DNA of 64,000 nt, taken from the NCBI GenBank assembly GCA_002021875.1, contig CP018627.1, forward strand, positions 8,122,001-8,186,000, read 5' to 3'. The stretch comes from Streptomyces hygroscopicus. Its GTDB lineage: Bacteria > Actinomycetota > Actinomycetes > Streptomycetales > Streptomycetaceae. Positions 8,878 to 17,425 of this stretch are shown in pieces; within the stretch, counting starts at the first letter, position 1, and each line of letters starts with the position of its first letter. A program made the translations under genes and the position numbers. Below the pieces are notes generated by a model. It saw only the letters and a program-made list of their open reading frames with translations, searched no databases and was not told the origin of the DNA.

Positions 8878-9194
8878 GGCTGCTCCATCTCCTCGTATTG
8901 CGGGCTTGTTGCTTGTGAATGTGAACGCTTTCACGAATCCCCCCGCAAGGGTAGGGACGCCGACCAGTTGGGGCTGGTGCGGTCCCGTGGAATGAGGTGG
9001 GGGTTCGGGCTCTCAAGGGGGCCTTCTGGAGGCCGTCCCGATCGCCAAGAAGAGACTCGCAAACCTCGGCGGCGGATACAACCCCTTCCGGAAAGTTTTT
9101 TTTGATTCCTTGGTGTCGACTCGGTCACAGCCGTACTTCCGGTGGGTGGAGGCCAGCCTAAACGTTCGAGTGGAAGGACTTTTTGCGGTCTCAC
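8878..9194. other. wblE upstream region with a short palindrome
   Basis: 317 bp without a gene, between wblE and the lipid kinase (both on the minus strand). GTGAACGCTTTCAC at 8921-8934 is a perfect 5-bp inverted repeat 44 bp before wblE and may be an operator. A run of eight T (eight A on the wblE strand) lies at 9096-9103. I looked for a SigR-type promoter (GGAAT, 18-19 bp, GTT) and found only a 22-bp spacing, so I do not call one. Confidence 0.4.
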
Positions 9195-10163
9195 TCACAC
9201 AATCACACGCAGTGCACGGCGTACGCCTGTGAACGTCACGCTCGTACGCAGTCCCAGATGGTCACCGTCCATCTGGAACGGCAGTGGCGCCTGGGATTGC
9301 AAGGTGAAGTCCTCCACATCGTGGAGCCCCACCACATGCTTGCCGCGGGGGCCGCGCTCGGGCGTCGACATCAGCAGCTGGGTGGCGTAGCGGGTCACCG
9401 CCGACGTCGACAGCTTGGTGAGTCCCAGCACGTCGAGGGCGGTGTCGAAGGACGCCTGGGGGGACGCGTAGACCGGGCGGTTGCCGAGAAACGTCCACGG
9501 GGAGGTGTTGCAGACTATCGACAGCGCCAGCCCCTCGATCGGGTCCTGGCCCGGCCGCCGAATGGTGATGGCGCCCTGCCGCCGATGCGGCTCCCCGATG
9601 AACTGCCGCACCATCTGGCGTATGTAGAGCGCGTGGGTGGACCGCTTGCCGCGCTCGCGCTGCTGCTCGACCCGGCCGATGACGCTCGCGTCGAAGCCGA
9701 GCCCGGCGCAGAAGGTGAACCAGCGGGCCGGGACCGACTCGTCCGGGGTGCCGGGGGTGCCGGCCGCGAGTCCGAGGCCCACGGTGCGCTCGGTGCCGTC
9801 CCGCAGCGCGTCCAACAGGGCGCCGGTCGCCTCGACGGCGTCATTGGGCAGCCCCAGCGCGCGGGCGAAGACATTGGTGGAGCCGCCCGGGACGACCGCG
9901 AGCCGGGGCAATTCACGCGGGGCGGGGCCGTGGTGGAGCAGTCCGTTGACGACCTCGTTGACGGTGCCGTCGCCGCCCAGCGCCACGACCAGTTCATGAG
10001 TGCCGCCGTCGACCGCCCGCCGGGCCAGATCGCGCGCATGGCCCCGGTACTCGGTGGTCACCACGTCCAGCTTGAGATCGCTGGCGAGCGCGTGGAACAG
10101 AACATCCCGAGTGCGGGCACTGGTGGTGGTTGCTGCCGGATTGACCACAAGGAGCGCGCGCAT
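9195..10163 (-). CDS. Diacylglycerol kinase-family lipid kinase
   Basis: 322 aa, DAGK catalytic-domain family (DgkB/YegS type). The nucleotide-binding signature ALGGDGTVNEVVNGL is near residue 62, and VVPGGSTNVFARALGLP follows, matching the family's PxGTxN-type loop. Such kinases phosphorylate diacylglycerol or related lipids at the membrane. The start ATG 10163 follows GGAG-like purines. It diverges from the small membrane protein at 10244, with an 80-bp gap that could hold promoters for both. Substrate cannot be told from sequence. Confidence 0.85.
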   Translation of the reverse strand: MRALLVVNPAATTTSARTRDVLFHALASDLKLDVVTTEYRGHARDLARRAVDGGTHELVVALGGDGTVNEVVNGLLHHGPAPRELPRLAVVPGGSTNVFARALGLPNDAVEATGALLDALRDGTERTVGLGLAAGTPGTPDESVPARWFTFCAGLGFDASVIGRVEQQRERGKRSTHALYIRQMVRQFIGEPHRRQGAITIRRPGQDPIEGLALSIVCNTSPWTFLGNRPVYASPQASFDTALDVLGLTKLSTSAVTRYATQLLMSTPERGPRGKHVVGLHDVEDFTLQSQAPLPFQMDGDHLGLRTSVTFTGVRRALRVIV

Positions 10164-10243
10164 GCGCGCCAGCCTACCTATCCGAGACGACCGGCCCGAG
10201 GGGGGTAGGGTCCGGGCGGCCCGCGGGCGGCTACGCTGCTGGG

Positions 10244-10789
10244 GTGAGCAGTAAGAAGTCCGCTACCGCGAAGAAGGCACAGAGGGCCACGGCGCGGAAG
10301 GCGACCGAGCGGAAGGCCACGGCGCAGCAGGCCACGGCCCGGCCGGACGCCGAGGCCGCCGCCAAGGCGACCGCTGCCGCCGACGACGCGCCCACCGGGC
10401 CCCGCCCCACCCGGCTGACCGCCGCCGCGCTGCTGGCCGCCGCGGAGGGCGTGGTGCTGCTGGGCTTCGGCGTCTACGTACTGATCATGGGGCTGACCGG
10501 AGACCCGGAGAGCCCCCAGCAGGCGGAGATGCTCGGGGTCACGGTGGTCGCGCTGGCCCTGCTGCCGCTGCTGGCGGCCCGCGGGCTGTGGCTGCGACGC
10601 CGCTGGAGCCGCGGCCCCGCGATGATCACTCAGCTCATGGCGCTGCCGGTGGCCTGGACGCTGGTGCAGAACGGCGGCGGGCTCATCGCCGCCGGGGTGG
10701 TCACCGCCATCGCGGCCCTCGCCGTCCTGGCGCTGCTGATCAACCCGACGGCGACCGAGGCCCTGGGCATCGGCCCCCGCGACGCCTAG
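10244..10789 (+). CDS. Conserved hypothetical membrane protein with Lys/Ala-rich N-terminus
   Basis: 181 aa. The first 50 residues are a repetitive K/A/T/R stretch (KKAQRATARKATERKAT...), probably disordered and nucleic-acid or membrane-surface binding. About four hydrophobic helices follow (for example LLAAAEGVVLLGFGVYVLIM). I do not recognise a function. GTG start at 10244. The TAG stop lies inside the CTAG target duplication of a MITE, so the element forms the immediate 3' flank. Confidence 0.8.
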   Translation: MSSKKSATAKKAQRATARKATERKATAQQATARPDAEAAAKATAAADDAPTGPRPTRLTAAALLAAAEGVVLLGFGVYVLIMGLTGDPESPQQAEMLGVTVVALALLPLLAARGLWLRRRWSRGPAMITQLMALPVAWTLVQNGGGLIAAGVVTAIAALAVLALLINPTATEALGIGPRDA

Positions 10790-10955
10790 GCCCTGTCCGG
10801 CGGATCTTCGCGGGCCCGCGACGCCTGGCACGGCACCTCGCTGCGTTGTCGGGATCGTCCGAGTACGACCCGGTACGAGGACGACCCTCCGCCTTGCGAT
10901 GCACCGCACCAGACGCCGCGGGCTGATCCGCGAAGATCCACCGGACAGGGCCTAG
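10786..10955. mobile_element. MITE-like palindromic element, copy 1 (with CTAG target duplication)
   Basis: A 162-bp non-coding element (10790-10951) starts GCCCTGTCCGGCGGATCTTC and ends with its inverted copy (one mismatch in about 24 bp). CTAG flanks both sides exactly (10786-10789 and 10952-10955), the 4-bp duplication expected for IS5-group transposases. The interior is almost identical to copy 2 at 49047-49233. No transposase is encoded. The left CTAG contains the stop codon of the preceding gene. Confidence 0.85.
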
Positions 10956-11124
10956 CCGGTGTCGGGCGGACCACGCGGCGGAGCCGCACATCGATGCCGC
11001 CTATCGATGCCGTCGGCGGAGCCGCATATCGGTGCTGCGGGAAGGCGCGGAGTGGCGAGCGGCCTGCCGATGGCACGGGCCGGTGCCCGGGGTGGCCCCG
11101 GGCACCGTGGGGCGTGCGCCCTAG

Positions 11125-12051
11125 CTACTCCTCGACCAGCAACTTGTCGCGCAACTGCGCGAGTGTGCGGGCCAGTAGCCGGGAGACATGCATCTGGGAG
11201 ATGCCGACCTCCTGAGCGATCTGCGACTGCGTCATATTGCCGAAGAAGCGCAGCAGCAGGATCTTCTTCTCGCGCGGCGGCAGGTCCTCCAGCAGCGGTT
11301 TGAGCGATTCGCGGTACTCGACGCCTTCCAGCGCCTCGTCCTCCGCGCCGAGGGTGTCGGCGACCGCCGGGGACTCGTCGTCCGTATCCGGTACGTCAAG
11401 GGACAGGGTGCTGTAGGCATTGGCGGACTCCAGCCCCTCCAGCACCTCCTCCTCGGAGATGGACAGCTGCTGGGCCAGCTCATGGACGGTCGGGGCGCGG
11501 CCATGGCGCTGGGAGAGCTCCGCGGTGGCCGTGGTCAGTGACAGCCGCAGCTCCTGCAGCCGGCGCGGCACCCGCACCGCCCAGCCCTTGTCGCGGAAGT
11601 GGCGCTTGATCTCGCCGACGACCGTGGGTGTCGCATAGGTCGAGAACTCCACCCCGCGGTCCGGGTCGAACCGGTCCACGGATTTGATGAGCCCGATGGT
11701 GGCGACCTGGGTGAGGTCGTCCAGCGGCTCACCGCGGTTGCGGAAGCGCCGGGCCAGGTGCTCCACCAACGGCAGATGCATACGCACGAGGTTGTTGCGC
11801 AGCTCGGCCCGCTCGGTGGAGCCTTCCGGCAGCCCGCGCAGCTCGAGGAACATCGCCCGCGCGCCGCTCCGGTCATGTGGATCGTGCTGCTGATGCACCT
11901 GCTCGTGCTGATCCATGTGGTCCGCCCGCTCTGGTCGGTCTCCTGCCGCCTCCGAGTCCGCGGGATGCGGCCGGGCCGGCGGGTGCGGGATGGCCGGGGT
12001 ACCCACTCCCCGCGATGATGCAGTGCTCACGGAGCCCCCTTTTTCCGTCAC
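11125..12051 (-). CDS. sigH: RNA polymerase sigma factor of the SigB/F/G family, SigH
   Basis: 308 aa with a long charged N-terminal extension (about 70 aa) before sigma region 2 (DDLTQVATIGLIKSVDRFDP, FSTYATPTVVGEIKRHFRDKGW), region 3 and region 4 (LPPREKKILLLRFFGNMTQSQIAQEVG). This group controls osmotic, heat and developmental stress genes in Streptomyces. Its GTG start overlaps the anti-sigma stop (GTGA), so both are translated together. Internal in-frame starts (GTG after KGGS, ATG of MDQHEQ, ATG of MFLELRG) could give shorter forms; several SigH products are reported in S. coelicolor. Synteny supports sigH. Confidence 0.92.
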   Translation of the reverse strand: MTEKGGSVSTASSRGVGTPAIPHPPARPHPADSEAAGDRPERADHMDQHEQVHQQHDPHDRSGARAMFLELRGLPEGSTERAELRNNLVRMHLPLVEHLARRFRNRGEPLDDLTQVATIGLIKSVDRFDPDRGVEFSTYATPTVVGEIKRHFRDKGWAVRVPRRLQELRLSLTTATAELSQRHGRAPTVHELAQQLSISEEEVLEGLESANAYSTLSLDVPDTDDESPAVADTLGAEDEALEGVEYRESLKPLLEDLPPREKKILLLRFFGNMTQSQIAQEVGISQMHVSRLLARTLAQLRDKLLVEE

Positions 12052-12461
12052 GGCTGTCCGGGGCCGGCGCCGCGCTCCTTGTACAGGCTGATGCTGACCG
12101 TTCGGTCCTCGGCCACGGTCGAGTCCACCTTGCCCGCCAGTGCGGAGAGCACCGTCCAGGCGAAGGTGTCGCGCTCGGGGGCGCGGCCGTCAGTGGTGGG
12201 CGCCGAGACGGTGACCTGCAGTGCGTCGTCGATCAAGCGGAAGACGCAGCTCAGCACACTGCCGGACACGGCTTGCTGCAGCAGGATCGCGCATGCCTCG
12301 TCTACGGCGATACGCAGATCCTCGATTTCGTCGAGGGTGAAGTCCAAGCGGGCTGCGAGGCCGGCGGTCGCCGTACGCAGCACCGACAGATAGGCACCCG
12401 CAGCGGGCAGCCGGACTTCCACGAAGTCCTGGGTCCCGGGCTCGCCTGCGATCTGGGACAC
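12048..12461 (-). CDS. ushX: Anti-sigma factor of the RsbW/HATPase_c kinase type, upstream of sigH
   Basis: 137 aa GHKL-fold anti-sigma factor. The N-box is IEDLRIAVDEACAILLQQA; the remaining fold is short, as in RsbW/SpoIIAB. It should hold SigH inactive by direct binding until an anti-anti-sigma (STAS) protein displaces it. The start GTG at 12461 (VSQIAGEPG) has GGAGG five bases upstream; a TTG four codons earlier is possible but overlaps that site. The gene is called ushX or prsH in S. coelicolor. Two STAS proteins at 20.8 and 21.4 kb are possible antagonists, but that is only a guess. Confidence 0.9.
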   Translation of the reverse strand: MSQIAGEPGTQDFVEVRLPAAGAYLSVLRTATAGLAARLDFTLDEIEDLRIAVDEACAILLQQAVSGSVLSCVFRLIDDALQVTVSAPTTDGRAPERDTFAWTVLSALAGKVDSTVAEDRTVSISLYKERGAGPGQP

Positions 12462-12707
12462 CCTCACCTCCAAGGTGACACAAGCTGATTGAGCTGAGCT
12501 GATTGGAGCGTCGGCCCCGAACCCTTATGGTGGAGGGTGGACGGACCGGCGCTGTATGTACTTTGGCTGCGACGCTATCGCGATCTGCGGTTCGGTGTCG
12601 CCCGGACGAAGCACGGCCCCCATCACGGGTGAACCCCGGCCCACAGAGCCGCGATATCACTCATAGTAAGCACATGAGTACACAGCGTGGCTAGAGGGTT
12701 TGCGGTC

Positions 12708-13253
12708 TCAATTCGAAAGAGATGTCGCCTCACTCAGGTAATCGCTGGTCACGGCGGTGCCCATGGCCTGAGCGGCCAGCCCTCGCAGTGGCTCTCCCGA
12801 GAGCCTGCGCACCGTCCATTCATCCATCGGCTCCGCGCCGAGCGCGGCATAGAAGCCGATCGCGGGCTCGTTCCAGTCGAGCACCGACCATTCGAAGCGG
12901 GCATAGCCCCGCTCCACGCAGATCCGCGCCAGCTCGGCGACCAGCGCCTTGCCGTGGCCGCCGCCGCGGGCCCGCGGGGTGACGTACAGGTCCTCCAGAT
13001 ACACGCCATGGGTGCCTGTCCAGGTGGAGAAGTTACGGAACCACAGGGCGAACCCCACCGGCCCGCCGGGCTCTCCGGCGCCACCGGTCTCCTCGGCGAT
13101 CAGCGCGAACACCGCGGGATGCGCCCCGAAGAGCGCCTCGCGCAGCTGCTCCTCGGTGGCCTTCGCCTCCTGCGGAGCCCGCTCGTAGTCCGCCAGCTCG
13201 CGGATCATCGCATGGATCGCCGGGACGTCGGACGGCTTCGCTGATCGGATCAT
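12708..13253 (-). CDS. GNAT-family N-acetyltransferase (SSAT-like)
   Basis: 181 aa. Begins IRSAKPSDVPAIHAMIRELADYE, typical of spermidine/spermine acetyltransferase-like GNATs, and carries YLEDLYVTPRARGGGHGKAL, the acetyl-CoA pyrophosphate loop, and WNEPAIGFYAALGAEPM at motif B. It transfers acetyl to an amine, possibly a polyamine or related small amine. It stands alone on the minus strand with about 110 bp to the next gene. Substrate unknown. Confidence 0.82.
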   Translation of the reverse strand: MIRSAKPSDVPAIHAMIRELADYERAPQEAKATEEQLREALFGAHPAVFALIAEETGGAGEPGGPVGFALWFRNFSTWTGTHGVYLEDLYVTPRARGGGHGKALVAELARICVERGYARFEWSVLDWNEPAIGFYAALGAEPMDEWTVRRLSGEPLRGLAAQAMGTAVTSDYLSEATSLSN

Positions 13254-13365
13254 GTGTGAAGGCTAACGGCCCGGGCCGACAAACGCGGAGGTCGATCTCC
13301 CACATTGCGCGGAAAACGCCAAGACCAGGGCGTTCGCGGAGCCGGACCTACACGATGAGCCGGAC

Positions 13366-13626
13366 CTACACGATGAGCTGATCCACATAGCACCAGTGCC
13401 ACTCCTCGCCCTCCTCGAAGCTGCGCATCACCGGATGGCCGGTCTCCTCGAAGTGCCGGGTGGCGTGCTGGTACGGCGAGGAGTCGCAGCAGCCCACGTG
13501 GCCGCACACCAGACACTTCCGGAGCTGGACGGGATGACTGCCGACCGCCAGGCACTCGGGACAGGTGTCGGACCGCGGCTCCGGCTCGGGGCGCGGCAGT
13601 GCGGGAACATGCAGGCACTCGCTCAT
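13366..13626 (-). CDS. UBP-type zinc finger protein
   Basis: 86 aa single-domain protein. Cys and His pairs (C4, H6, C22-x2-C25, C38-x2-C41, C46, H54, H58, H64) follow the ubiquitin-hydrolase-type (ZnF_UBP) spacing, with CLVCGHVGCCDSSPYQHATRH diagnostic in layout. Bacteria lack ubiquitin, so the role is unknown; standalone copies are common in actinobacteria next to CPA1 antiporters, as here (the antiporter begins 77 bp away on the other strand). Confidence 0.8.
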   Translation of the reverse strand: MSECLHVPALPRPEPEPRSDTCPECLAVGSHPVQLRKCLVCGHVGCCDSSPYQHATRHFEETGHPVMRSFEEGEEWHWCYVDQLIV

Positions 13627-13703
13627 GATTGCCAGACTAAAGCGCCGCGTGGGCGGATCACATGGACGACCGTCGGCACGACCGGCGGGGACGGGGTCGG
13701 TCG

Positions 13704-15314
13704 ATGGATGTATTGCCGTTGTTGATGCTGGTCGCGGGCAGTGCGGTGGTCGCCGGCGCGGCCCGCAGGACCCCGGTGCCCGCGCCGCTGCTGCTGGTCG
13801 TGGTCGGGCTCGTCGGCTCGTACGTCCCGGGGGTGCCCGACTACACCCTGGACCCGCATATCGTGCTGCCCCTGGTACTGCCGCCGCTGCTGCACAGCGC
13901 CGCGCTGGACAGCTCGTATCTGGATCTGCGCGCCAATCTGCGGCCGATCGCGCTGCTCTCGGTCGGGTATGTGCTCTTCGCCACGGTCGCGGTCGGCGTG
14001 GTCGCCCATCTGGTGATCCCGGGGCTGCCGCTGACCGCCGCGCTGGTGCTGGGCGCGGTGGTCGCGCCGCCGGACGCCGTGGCCGCCACCGCCATCGCCC
14101 GCCGGATCGGGCTGCCCTCCCGGCTCACCACGCTTCTGCAGGGCGAGTCCCTGTTCAACGACGCGACCGCGATCACCGCCTACCGGGTGGCGCTGGCCGC
14201 GGCGGTGGGGGAGGGCGTGAGCTGGGCCGAGGGGGTGCGGGAGTTCGCCTTCGCGGCCGTGGGCGGCGTCGTGGTCGGTCTGATCCTGATGGTGCCGCTG
14301 CACTGGCTGCGCATCCGGCTGCGGGACCCGCTGCTGCAGAACACCCTCTCGCTGCTCATCCCCTTCGTCGCCTACGCCGTCGCCGAGCAGTTCGGGGCGT
14401 CGGGTGTGCTGGCCGTCGTGGTGGTCGGGCTCTACCTCGGACACCGCTCCTGGCAGGTCGACTTCGCCACCCGGCTCCAGGAGGCGGCGGTCTGGCGCAT
14501 GATCGACTTCGTACTGGAGTCGGCGGTGTTCGCGCTGATCGGGCTGCAACTGCGGGTCGTGGTGGGCGGCCTGGGGGAGTACAGCGCGGGCGAGGCCGCC
14601 TGGTACGCGGCCGTGGTCTTCCTGGCCGTGGTGGCCGCCCGTTACGTCTGGGTCTTCCCGTCGACCTTCGTGCCGCGGATGCTCTTCCCCGGCATCCGCG
14701 AGCGCGAGCCCGGCACCGACTGGACCGCGCCGGTCGTCGTCGGCTGGGCCGGGATGCGCGGGGTGGTCTCGCTGGCCATCGCCTTCTCGATCCCGCAGAC
14801 CATTCACGGCGGGGAACCCTTCCCGGCCCGCAATCTGATCCTCTTCCTGACCTTCACGACCGTCATCGGCACCCTGGTCGTCCATGGGCTCACCCTGCCG
14901 TCCCTGATCCGGCTGCTCGGGCTGCCGGGCCGCGATCCACGGGCCGAGACACTCGCCGAGGCACAGGCGCAGAACCAGGCGTCGCTGGCGGCCGAGAGCC
15001 GCCTGGGGGAGCTGCTCGACGAGGAGCGCAACGCCCTGCCGCCGCCGCTCGCCGACCGGCTGCGCACGGTGCTGGAACAGCGCCGCAACGCCGTATGGGA
15101 GCGGCTCGGCGCGGTCAACGAGGTGACCGGCGAATCGGCGGACGAGACCTATCGGAGGCTGTCCCGGGAGATGATCGAGGCCGAGCGGAAGGTGTTCGTC
15201 GACCTGCGGGACGCCCGGCGGATCGACGAGGAGATGCTGCGGTCTCTGCTGCGCCGGCTGGACCTGGAGGAGGCGGCGCTCTACCGGGAGGGGGCCGCGG
15301 AGGAGGGAGCCTGA
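13704..15314 (+). CDS. CPA1-family Na+/H+ antiporter
   Basis: 536 aa, about 12 transmembrane helices followed by a hydrophilic C-terminal tail of about 130 aa. Signatures of monovalent cation/proton exchangers: GAVVAPPDAVAATAIARRIG (ion-binding Asp region) and LQGESLFNDATAI. GWAGMRGVVSLAIA matches the conserved Arg-containing helix. It would expel Na+ (or K+) for H+ at the membrane. ATG 13704 (MDVLPLLML) is preferred because the hydrophobic helix starts there and GGGGACGGGG precedes it; ATG 13662 would add a basic 14-residue leader. Confidence 0.88.
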   Translation: MDVLPLLMLVAGSAVVAGAARRTPVPAPLLLVVVGLVGSYVPGVPDYTLDPHIVLPLVLPPLLHSAALDSSYLDLRANLRPIALLSVGYVLFATVAVGVVAHLVIPGLPLTAALVLGAVVAPPDAVAATAIARRIGLPSRLTTLLQGESLFNDATAITAYRVALAAAVGEGVSWAEGVREFAFAAVGGVVVGLILMVPLHWLRIRLRDPLLQNTLSLLIPFVAYAVAEQFGASGVLAVVVVGLYLGHRSWQVDFATRLQEAAVWRMIDFVLESAVFALIGLQLRVVVGGLGEYSAGEAAWYAAVVFLAVVAARYVWVFPSTFVPRMLFPGIREREPGTDWTAPVVVGWAGMRGVVSLAIAFSIPQTIHGGEPFPARNLILFLTFTTVIGTLVVHGLTLPSLIRLLGLPGRDPRAETLAEAQAQNQASLAAESRLGELLDEERNALPPPLADRLRTVLEQRRNAVWERLGAVNEVTGESADETYRRLSREMIEAERKVFVDLRDARRIDEEMLRSLLRRLDLEEAALYREGAAEEGA

Positions 15315-15368
15315 GGCCCACCGCCCCTCCGCGGCCGTCTCCAGCGCCCACGCTTCCGGGCGAGGGTG

Positions 15369-15959
15369 CTACTTGAGCCGCTCGTGGATCCGGTCGCGCA
15401 TCGCGGCCATGGTGAAGCCGCGCGGATCCACCTTGCCCGGCTGCCATTCGAGGTGGCCGATCACCGAGCGCTCGGTCCAGCCGTGATGGCGGCACACGGC
15501 CGCCGCGGCCCGCGCGATCGCGTCGAGCTGGGCCTCGGGCCACGGGTCCTCGCCGTCGCCCAGGTTCTCGCATTCGAAGCCGTAGAAGGCGCGGTTGCCA
15601 TCGGTGTTCGCCTCGTTGTCGGGCGGCAGGGCCTTCTCGGCGATCACCGCCCGCAGGACGTCGTCGTCGCCAAGACCGGCGTGGTTGGCGCGGCCGTAGC
15701 CGACCAGATGGACGCCGCCGTCCTTGGCGATCACGCCGTGGCACAGCGGGCCGGGCAGCCCCTCGAAGCCGTCCCGGCAGATCTGCACCGTCTCCTCGGT
15801 GCCGGAGGTGACGGTGTGGTGGATCATCACCCCGTGCACCGGGCCCCACGGGCCCTTGTGGTTTCTGTTGTGGTCCTGCCAGTCGCCGACCTGCGTCACC
15901 CGCACGCCCTCGTTCGTCAGCGCCGCCAGGAAGTCCCCCGCGGACATGGGTGAGGCCAT
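15369..15959 (-). CDS. N-acetylmuramoyl-L-alanine amidase (amidase_2/PGRP fold), endolysin-like
   Basis: 196 aa zinc amidase. The zinc-binding His cluster is seen in VMIHHTVTSGTEE, and the second His region in HGWTERSVIGHLEWQPGKVDP. It cleaves the lactyl-peptide bond of peptidoglycan. There is no signal peptide and no cell-wall-binding repeat, so it looks like a phage-type endolysin catalytic domain, or a cytoplasmic recycling enzyme. The N-terminal MSAGDFLAALTNEGVRVTQVGDW is a common lead-in in actinophage lysins. No phage genes flank it. Confidence 0.83.
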   Translation of the reverse strand: MASPMSAGDFLAALTNEGVRVTQVGDWQDHNRNHKGPWGPVHGVMIHHTVTSGTEETVQICRDGFEGLPGPLCHGVIAKDGGVHLVGYGRANHAGLGDDDVLRAVIAEKALPPDNEANTDGNRAFYGFECENLGDGEDPWPEAQLDAIARAAAAVCRHHGWTERSVIGHLEWQPGKVDPRGFTMAAMRDRIHERLK

Positions 15960-16129
15960 GACCGCCTCCGTTCTGGTCGTGCGGCGGGCCCCGGTCGCGG
16001 CCCGCCTCGTTCACCCGCTTGCTTACCCATCGCACGCACATAAACACATGGGGTGATGAGTGGTGGGGGGCGCGTTATCGTGCGAGCCGATCCATCCGTT
16101 CCACATCGCACCGGGAGACGCACCGCACC

Positions 16130-17041
16130 ATGGACTACCAGGCAGTGCTGGACGAGGTCGCGGCCCATGTGAAACCGCAGATCGGCCGGGGCCGGGTGGC
16201 GCAGTACATCCCGGCGCTCGCCTCGGTGGACGCGGACCGTTTCGGGATCGCCCTCGCCGACGTCGACGGCCATGTCACCGGGGTCGGCGACTGGGAGCGG
16301 CCCTTCTCGGTGCAGTCCATCTCCAAGGCGTTCAGCCTCGCGCTCGTCCTCGCCGACGACGGCGAGAAGCTGTGGCGGCGGGTCGGCCGGGAGCCCTCGG
16401 GCAACCCCTTCAACTCCCTGGTGCAGCTGGAGTACGAGAACGGCATCCCGCGCAATCCGTTCATCAACGCCGGGGCGCTCGTCGTCACCGACCGGCTGCA
16501 GACCCTTACCGGCGACGCCAGCACCACCATGCTGGACTTCCTGCGCGCCGAGAGCGGCAATCCGGACCTCGCCTTCGACCAGGAGGTCGCCGCCTCCGAG
16601 TCCGCGCATGGCGACCGTAATGCCGCCGTCGCCCACTTCATGGCGAGCTACGGCAACCTCCACAACCCCGTGCCGACCGTCCTGGAGCACTACTTCTGGC
16701 AGTGCTCGATCGAGATGAGCTGCCGCGACCTGGCCCTGGCCGGGGGTTTCCTGGCCCGCCACGGGCTGCGCGCGGACGGCTCCCGGCTGCTGTCGCAGAG
16801 CGAGTCGAAGCGGGTCAACGCGGTCATGCTCACCTGCGGTACGTACGACGCGGCGGGCGACTTCGCCTACCGCGTGGGGCTGCCCTGCAAGAGCGGTGTC
16901 GGCGGCGGCATCGTCGCGGTGGTCCCCGGCCGCTGCACGCTGTGCGTCTGGAGCCCCGGCCTCGACGCCCGGGGCAACTCGGTGGCCGGAGTGGCGGCCC
17001 TGGACCACTTCACCACGCTGACCGGCTGGTCCGTCTTCTAG
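16130..17041 (+). CDS. glsA: Glutaminase A (serine-dependent)
   Basis: 303 aa, beta-lactamase-fold glutaminase converting glutamine to glutamate and ammonia in the cytoplasm. The Ser-x-x-Lys catalytic pair is in FSVQSISKAFSLAL; NPFINAGAL, MSCRDLALAGGFLARHG and SGVGGGIVAVVPG are family blocks. The length is the standard 300-310 aa. ATG 16130 is chosen because MDYQAVLDEV is the usual family start; the ORF is open further upstream but reads as non-coding. No STAS or ankyrin extension. Confidence 0.93.
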   Translation: MDYQAVLDEVAAHVKPQIGRGRVAQYIPALASVDADRFGIALADVDGHVTGVGDWERPFSVQSISKAFSLALVLADDGEKLWRRVGREPSGNPFNSLVQLEYENGIPRNPFINAGALVVTDRLQTLTGDASTTMLDFLRAESGNPDLAFDQEVAASESAHGDRNAAVAHFMASYGNLHNPVPTVLEHYFWQCSIEMSCRDLALAGGFLARHGLRADGSRLLSQSESKRVNAVMLTCGTYDAAGDFAYRVGLPCKSGVGGGIVAVVPGRCTLCVWSPGLDARGNSVAGVAALDHFTTLTGWSVF

Positions 17042-17200
17042 CGCCCGGCCGCCCCCTGCCCCGGAGCCCGGCAGGTGCAATGGTGCATGGGTGCCCGGAG
17101 GGGCGCACGGGATCGCGGAAGGCGCGGCGGCGGAAGTGGCGCTCGGCCTGGCGCGGCGGGAGCATGGAGAGTAGTGGTGGTGAGCAGGAGGTGTACCGCC

Positions 17201-17425
17201 GTGCAGCACGAGATGCGCGCCGAATACGAGGAGGGCAGCTCCGGGCGGGTCGCGGGCGCGCCCGTCAAGATCTGGCACATGGTCCGCGGGAACGGAACGA
17301 CCGCGATGTGCGGGCGGGAGCTGGACGCGGACGCCGAGATCCAGGCCGCCGATCTGTGGGCCACGGGTGACTCGGGGCCCTTCTGCCATTCGTGCGGTGC
17401 GGTGTATCTGCGCGAGGTCCCTTGA
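17201..17425 (+). CDS. Small conserved protein with a Cys cluster
   Basis: 74 aa. GTG 17201 has a perfect AGGAGG nine bases upstream. The C-terminal half has MCGREL and FCHSCGAVY, four Cys that could bind zinc in a ribbon. I do not recognise a named family; similar short proteins are conserved in streptomycetes. Its stop overlaps the TTG start of the AraC regulator (TTGA), which suggests co-translation. Confidence 0.65.
   Translation: MQHEMRAEYEEGSSGRVAGAPVKIWHMVRGNGTTAMCGRELDADAEIQAADLWATGDSGPFCHSCGAVYLREVP

Noticed and set aside
9061..9125. SigR-type promoter upstream of wblE (GGAAT...GTT)
   Set aside because: Spacing between the elements is 22 bp instead of 18-19.
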